From an uncultured Pedobacter sp. (GTDB taxonomy: Bacteria; Bacteroidota; Bacteroidia; Sphingobacteriales; Sphingobacteriaceae): 46,048 nt of DNA. The translations under genes and the position numbers were made by a program. Location: the NCBI RefSeq assembly GCF_913776295.1, contig NZ_CAJYOJ010000020.1, positions 1 through 46,048 of the forward strand, written 5' to 3'. Under the pieces are notes generated by a model. The model worked only from the letters and a program-made list of their open reading frames with translations, made no database searches and was not told where the DNA came from. Below, one piece after another: positions 41,997 through 46,048 of this stretch; positions within the stretch are counted from its first letter, which is position 1, and each line of letters opens with the position of its first letter.

Positions 41997-43541
41997 ATGC
42001 TTAAAAACTTCCTATACGCACTTTTATCGATAACTGTAATACCTTATATATTAAATGCACAACCATTAGCAAAAATTGCACCAAAAAGGGAGTTTAGAGG
42101 TGTTTGGGTGGCTACTGTTACCAATATAGACTGGCCATCAAGGCCAGGTTTGAGCATCGATCAGCAAAAGCAGGAGCTTATTGGTATTTTAGAAAGGCAT
42201 AAAAGCCAGGGAATGAATGCCATTATTCTGCAGGTTAGACCTGCAGCAGATGCATTTTACGCGAAATCCAGAGAACCCTGGAGCCAATGGTTAATGGGCA
42301 GACAAGGTTTGGCGCCTGCACCCGGTTATGATCCGCTGGCCTTTGCCATTAAGGAAGCCCATTTTAGGGGAATGGAGCTGCATGCCTGGTTTAACCCTTA
42401 CCGGGCAAGCATGAGCAGCTCGGCCGTATTAAGCGAAAACCATGCGTATCGTAAACATCCAGATTGGTTTTTTACCTATGGCGGTAAAAAGCAGTTTGAT
42501 CCGGGCATTCCGGAAGTAAGGGAATATATTGTTCAGGTAATTTTAGATGTAGTAAAAGGCTATGATGTTGATGGGATCCACTTCGATGATTACTTTTATC
42601 CCTATAAATTGGAAGGGCAGACCATTAATGATGGTAGCACTTTTAGCAAATACCCCAATAATTTTTCAGATATAAGAGATTGGAGGCGAAATAATGTCGA
42701 CCTGCTCATCAAACAGCTTGATGATAGTATCCACCACTATAAAAAATGGGTTAAATTTGGTATCAGTCCTTTTGGTATCTGGAAAAATAAGAATGAAGAT
42801 CCCGAAGGTTCCGCAACCAGTGGATTATCTAATTATGCAGAACTTTTTGCCGATAGCCGTAAATGGGTTAGAGAAGGTTGGGTAGATTATATTAATCCTC
42901 AGATTTATTTTACGTTTACGAGAAGAGTGGCGCCATATGGTGTTTTAGTTGACTGGTGGAGCAATAATACTTTTGGCAGGCATGTTTATATCGGGCAGGG
43001 AGCTTACCTAGTAAACTCGAGGGCGGAAGCCGCCTGGAAAAATCTAAGTGAAATACCCAGACAAATCAGATACATTAGGGATAACAACCGGATTCAGGGC
43101 AGTGTATTTTTTAGTTCTAAATCATTAAGTACAGTTGCTAAAGCAGTTGGCGATTCGCTAAAGAACGATTTTTATAAATACCCAGCTTTGCCACCGCAAA
43201 TGCCATGGCTGGATGAGGTACCGCCAAATGAGCCTCAGGCACTAACTGCCGATGCACTGAAAGACGGGGTGCATCTAAAATGGCAGCTTCCATTGAAAGC
43301 GAAGGATGGAGAAACAGCCTCGGGATTTGTAGTTTACCGTTTTGATGAAGGAGAGAAAATTTCCATATTAGACCCAAAGAACATTGTTAAAATAAGCTTT
43401 GAAGATTATCTTTCATTTATTGATACCAATGTTGAAAGTGGTAAACGGTACAGCTATCTCGTAACAGCATTGGATCGGTTAAAAAATGAAAGTGAGCCTA
43501 GCGGACCTGTTGGTGTGGAAGTTCCTTTGGCAAAGGAGTAA
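41997..43541 (+). CDS. GHL10-type glycoside hydrolase (DUF187/DigH-like) with C-terminal Fn3-like module
   Basis: A 514-residue exported protein: a signal peptide (about 1-21, ILNAQ), then a family-10-like glycosylhydrolase domain (PF02638). Family marks: FRGVWVATVTNIDWPSR, GMNAIILQVRPAADAFY, GMELHAWFNPYRAS, DVDGIHFDDYFYPY (likely catalytic acids) and KFGISPFGIWKNK. A fibronectin-III-like module ends it (about 425-510). In E. coli the family member DigH cleaves denuded peptidoglycan glycan strands. A role in cell-wall turnover is therefore plausible. The stop lies 8 bp from that of the convergent LacI regulator gene. Confidence 0.9.
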   Translation: MLKNFLYALLSITVIPYILNAQPLAKIAPKREFRGVWVATVTNIDWPSRPGLSIDQQKQELIGILERHKSQGMNAIILQVRPAADAFYAKSREPWSQWLMGRQGLAPAPGYDPLAFAIKEAHFRGMELHAWFNPYRASMSSSAVLSENHAYRKHPDWFFTYGGKKQFDPGIPEVREYIVQVILDVVKGYDVDGIHFDDYFYPYKLEGQTINDGSTFSKYPNNFSDIRDWRRNNVDLLIKQLDDSIHHYKKWVKFGISPFGIWKNKNEDPEGSATSGLSNYAELFADSRKWVREGWVDYINPQIYFTFTRRVAPYGVLVDWWSNNTFGRHVYIGQGAYLVNSRAEAAWKNLSEIPRQIRYIRDNNRIQGSVFFSSKSLSTVAKAVGDSLKNDFYKYPALPPQMPWLDEVPPNEPQALTADALKDGVHLKWQLPLKAKDGETASGFVVYRFDEGEKISILDPKNIVKISFEDYLSFIDTNVESGKRYSYLVTALDRLKNESEPSGPVGVEVPLAKE

Positions 43542-43548
43542 AAAGGTT

Positions 43549-44568
43549 TCAGCTTTTCTTATTGGTCGATTCTCTCTCTACAACACCCGGATCAAGTACA
43601 ATATGTTCCATATTGGCGTAAGGGCTTTCCTGATGAATCATTTTCAGGAACATTTTAGCACATTCCTGTCCCATTTGTGAAGCATGCTGATCAATGGTGG
43701 ATAGGTTGGGCGTAATGTAAGCGGAGAATGCCTCGTTCGCAAAACCAATTACGCCTATTTCAGGAGGTGTTTCGTTGATCTCTTTTAACTTTTTAATTAC
43801 ACCTAGCGCCGTAAAATCATCACCGGCAATAATCGCATCGGGTTTATGGCTGCTGCGCATTAATTTGCCTGCACCAAATCGGCCGTCTTTGATAGATAAG
43901 CCGCCAAAAATAATATGGTCATTTATTACCGGAAGGTGATGATCTGCTAAAGCTGCTTTATAACCTTCTAACCGATCGTTAAATATTTTGATCTGATGAA
44001 TAGTGGTTACAAACGCAATTCTTTGGTAACCCTGGTCAATTAAGTGTTTTGTGGCAATATAACCAGCCTTAAAATCATCAAGTGTAATGGTCGGCACTTT
44101 TAAATCTGTATCTACACGGTCAAATAATATGAGGGGCTTATTTTGCTTAATAATTTCATTAAAGTGTGAGGTGTTTTCTGTTTCTAAAGACATTGATGCC
44201 ATAATGCCATCTACCTGCGCTTCCAACAGGGTTCTTACGCCATTAATTTCATTCTCCACTGATTCGTTAGACTGGTAAATAATCACACGATAACCACTGT
44301 CCTTCAGGCCATCTTCTATGCAGTGGATAATGGAGGCAAAAAAATGTGCCTGTACACTGGGCACAATTACACCAATAATATGGGTTTTACCAGATTTTAA
44401 TGCTGATGCAAGTTTATTTGGGCTGTAGTTTAATTTTTTAGCCATTTCAACCACAGCCTTTCTGGTGGTGTCGCTTATTGCCGGAAAGCCACTAAGGGCC
44501 CTGGAAACAGTTGATACTGTAATGTCGAGCGCCTTGGCAATGTCGTATATGGTCGTTTTCTTTTTCAA
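43549..44568 (-). CDS. LacI-family transcriptional regulator
   Basis: 339 residues. The N-terminal helix-turn-helix (TIYDIAKALDITVSTVSRAL, then hinge LNYSPNKLASALKSG) is followed by a type I periplasmic-binding-protein effector domain (HIIGVIVPSVQAHFFASII, GIMASMSLE, PDAIIAGDDFTALGVIKKL, PNLSTIDQHASQMGQECA). It is encoded 39 bp downstream of the NagX-like gene on the same strand, so it is probably cotranscribed and controls that gene and possibly the glycosidase. The effector is unknown; an amino sugar is an inference from context. Confidence 0.93.
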   Translation of the reverse strand: MKKKTTIYDIAKALDITVSTVSRALSGFPAISDTTRKAVVEMAKKLNYSPNKLASALKSGKTHIIGVIVPSVQAHFFASIIHCIEDGLKDSGYRVIIYQSNESVENEINGVRTLLEAQVDGIMASMSLETENTSHFNEIIKQNKPLILFDRVDTDLKVPTITLDDFKAGYIATKHLIDQGYQRIAFVTTIHQIKIFNDRLEGYKAALADHHLPVINDHIIFGGLSIKDGRFGAGKLMRSSHKPDAIIAGDDFTALGVIKKLKEINETPPEIGVIGFANEAFSAYITPNLSTIDQHASQMGQECAKMFLKMIHQESPYANMEHIVLDPGVVERESTNKKS

Positions 44569-44607
44569 ATGGGTTGGAGAGAGACATTCAATTATAGCGT
44601 TTTTTTA

Positions 44608-45768
44608 CTAAACCTTAATGATAATGTTTTTTTTGTACATAAAATATAACAATACATAAAAACCCAGTACATAGGTTATGGCCCAAACGAATGAAGCATT
44701 TATTGGGCTGAAAAATGGCGTGTAACAAGTACCGTATAACCAGACCAAAATGCCAGTCTTGGTGCCATCTGGCTTGGTAATCTGAATGAGGTTTAAGACC
44801 CGTGGCATTAATCCCGCCAAAAAGAACACCGTAATCGCATTTACACCATACACAACAAAAGGAGTAGTGAATTTTTTGTAGCCCTGTACATCAATAATCC
44901 AGTAACAAAGCGCTAATCCGATAGATGCCAGGCCACCCGTATATAACACAAAAGAACTGGTCCATAATGATTTGTTAATCGGGAACTGCAAGTCCCATAG
45001 TAGTCCTAAAATAACTGCTGTAATACCTATGGTAAATAACCAGGCCACTTTTGTTGCGTTGTCTACATCTTTTTTGCGCATCCAAACGCCAACCAGGATA
45101 CCAAACAAACAGGTTCCTATGGCCGGTAATGTACTTAAAATGCCCTCCGGATCCCAGGTTTTTGATGAAGCCCAGGTATGTGCTTCTGTTAAAATTCCAC
45201 GATCAATCCAGGCCGCTAAATTGGTTTCTTTTTCGAGATTGGGGTAACCCACACCAGGAACTGGAATAAATGTCATGAGTGCCCAGTAGAGGGCAAGGAT
45301 TACAATTAAAGTTTTAAATATGGTTTTGTTTGAAAACTTAATAAAAATGATACTGCTAATCATAAAAACAATACCTATTCTTTGTAAAACGCCTAGCAAT
45401 CTAACCGTTTGAAAAGCTTCAATAATGGTACTATCAGTTGTTAATGCACTGATGATCTTTCCGAAGATAGCCAGAAAGAAACCTAACAGATAAAGTATAA
45501 TACCACGTTTAAAGGCTTTAATAATTGTTTTTTGATGTGTTGAGCGATCCGCTTTGCTGCTGCTCATGGCAAAAGCGATAGAAACGCCAACAATCCATAA
45601 AAAGAATGGGAAAATCAAGTCGGTAGGGGTACAGCCATTCCATTCTGCATGCTCTAAAGGCGCATAAATATGGCCCCAACTGCCCGGATTATTCACTAAG
45701 ATCATCGCGGCTACGGTTAACCCCCTAAAAAAATCGAGAGATAGTAAACGTTGTTTAGGTTCAGTCAT
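44608..45768 (-). CDS. NagX-like membrane acyltransferase (heparan-alpha-glucosaminide N-acetyltransferase family / DUF5009)
   Basis: A 386-residue integral membrane protein with about ten helices. The N-terminus RLLSLDFFRGLTVAAMILVN and the following HAEWNGCTPTDLIFPFFLWI carry the conserved His of HGSNAT-type enzymes. Later landmarks are WDPEGILSTLPAIGTCLFGI and VYGVNAITVFFLAGLMPRVL. These proteins are proposed to acetylate amino sugars such as glucosamine across the membrane; nagX lies in GlcNAc operons of other bacteria. It is cotranscribed with a LacI regulator and near a glycosidase. Confidence 0.88.
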   Translation of the reverse strand: MTEPKQRLLSLDFFRGLTVAAMILVNNPGSWGHIYAPLEHAEWNGCTPTDLIFPFFLWIVGVSIAFAMSSSKADRSTHQKTIIKAFKRGIILYLLGFFLAIFGKIISALTTDSTIIEAFQTVRLLGVLQRIGIVFMISSIIFIKFSNKTIFKTLIVILALYWALMTFIPVPGVGYPNLEKETNLAAWIDRGILTEAHTWASSKTWDPEGILSTLPAIGTCLFGILVGVWMRKKDVDNATKVAWLFTIGITAVILGLLWDLQFPINKSLWTSSFVLYTGGLASIGLALCYWIIDVQGYKKFTTPFVVYGVNAITVFFLAGLMPRVLNLIQITKPDGTKTGILVWLYGTCYTPFFSPINASFVWAITYVLGFYVLLYFMYKKNIIIKV

Positions 45769-45911
45769 TGATTAGCTGGGTTTGGTTGAGCAACTAATTT
45801 AAACTATTGTTTTTAGAATGAGAAATAAATAAAAATGATAGGAGGTTTGTGTTGTTCTGGATAAGGTGAAGGAGCTTTTGCCAGATGTTAGTTTGTGGTT
45901 GTTTGTTCTTG

Positions 45912-46048
45912 TTAATAGATGCTTCGCTGCGCTACCATTGACGTTAATTTTTAATTATTTGATAATTAGTCACTTATGAAATATGCATTTCCATCCAACA
46001 AGGCCTTCGCACTGGGTCTCCGTTCTACTTAAGTCCGGCCTAACAAAT
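45912..46048 (-). repeat. Terminal repeat, right copy (inverted relative to 10-146)
   Basis: The reverse complement matches 10-146 with about 13 differences over 137 positions, and the match continues to the very last base of the window. It carries the same CTACCATTGACGTTA core. The rest of 45769-45911 is AT-rich with no gene and should contain the promoter of the NagX-like gene; no consensus match was found. Confidence 0.85.

Noticed and set aside
1..46048. Insertion sequences, phage genes, CRISPR arrays, tRNA or rRNA genes
   Set aside because: No transposase, integrase, regularly spaced repeats or recognisable RNA genes were seen, although short repeats are common.

Overview
The window looks like chromosomal DNA of a Bacteroidota, most likely a Pedobacter-like member of the Sphingobacteriaceae. 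The evidence is a 1985-residue PKD adhesin with a type IX secretion type B C-terminus paired with a PorP/SprF protein, futalosine-pathway menaquinone genes, a DUF3127 protein, a DUF5009/NagX-type membrane protein, several TTG/GTG starts with no Shine-Dalgarno sequence, and promoters fitting the Bacteroidota form (TTG at -33, TAnnTTTG at -7). I see no rRNA, tRNA, CRISPR array, phage gene or transposase.

Layout. 0.2-4.9 kb: an ECF sigma factor and a membrane anti-sigma-like protein with carboxypeptidase-regulatory and TonB-C-like domains, divergent from a VWA lipoprotein-like gene and a DUF4197 gene. 5.2-8.2 kb: a second ECF sigma factor, small membrane or secreted proteins rich in His and Gly, a truncated glycosyltransferase and a frameshifted Hsp20. 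This stretch looks partly eroded and is interrupted by about 670 bp of interspersed repeats. 8.4-14.8 kb: housekeeping genes (DEAD-box helicase, AEC transporter, C1 peptidase, L-serine dehydratase, RDD protein, MgtC-like protein). 14.8-21.8 kb: the PKD adhesin/PorP pair. 22.1-24.1 kb: groES-groEL. 24.5-30.2 kb: a radical-SAM/TIGR03915-type DNA-repair pair, an HD hydrolase, an XRE regulator, an unknown protein, a THUMP RNA methyltransferase, and a DUF3127 protein ending in an SSB-like tip. 30.4-33.1 kb: a two-component system. 33.2-34.8 kb: mqnD and mqnB. 35.0-37.0 kb: a pterin synthase, folE and fabD. 37.1-41.8 kb: an NtrY-like kinase and a coiled-coil membrane protein. 42.0-45.8 kb: a GHL10 glycosidase, a LacI regulator and a NagX-like acyltransferase, plausibly one amino-sugar or cell-wall locus.

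Much of the intergenic DNA is interspersed, hairpin-forming repeat. The two window ends carry inverted copies, about 137 bp long, of one repeat (roughly 90% identical by eye). This suggests a contig or segment bounded by a multicopy element. The most notable signals are the radical-SAM/TIGR03915 pair with a MITE-like repeat between its genes, the DUF3127 protein with an SSB-type C-terminus, a 12+4-base motif with identical spacing upstream of two genes in the second ECF locus, and the exact one-base lesion in hsp20.
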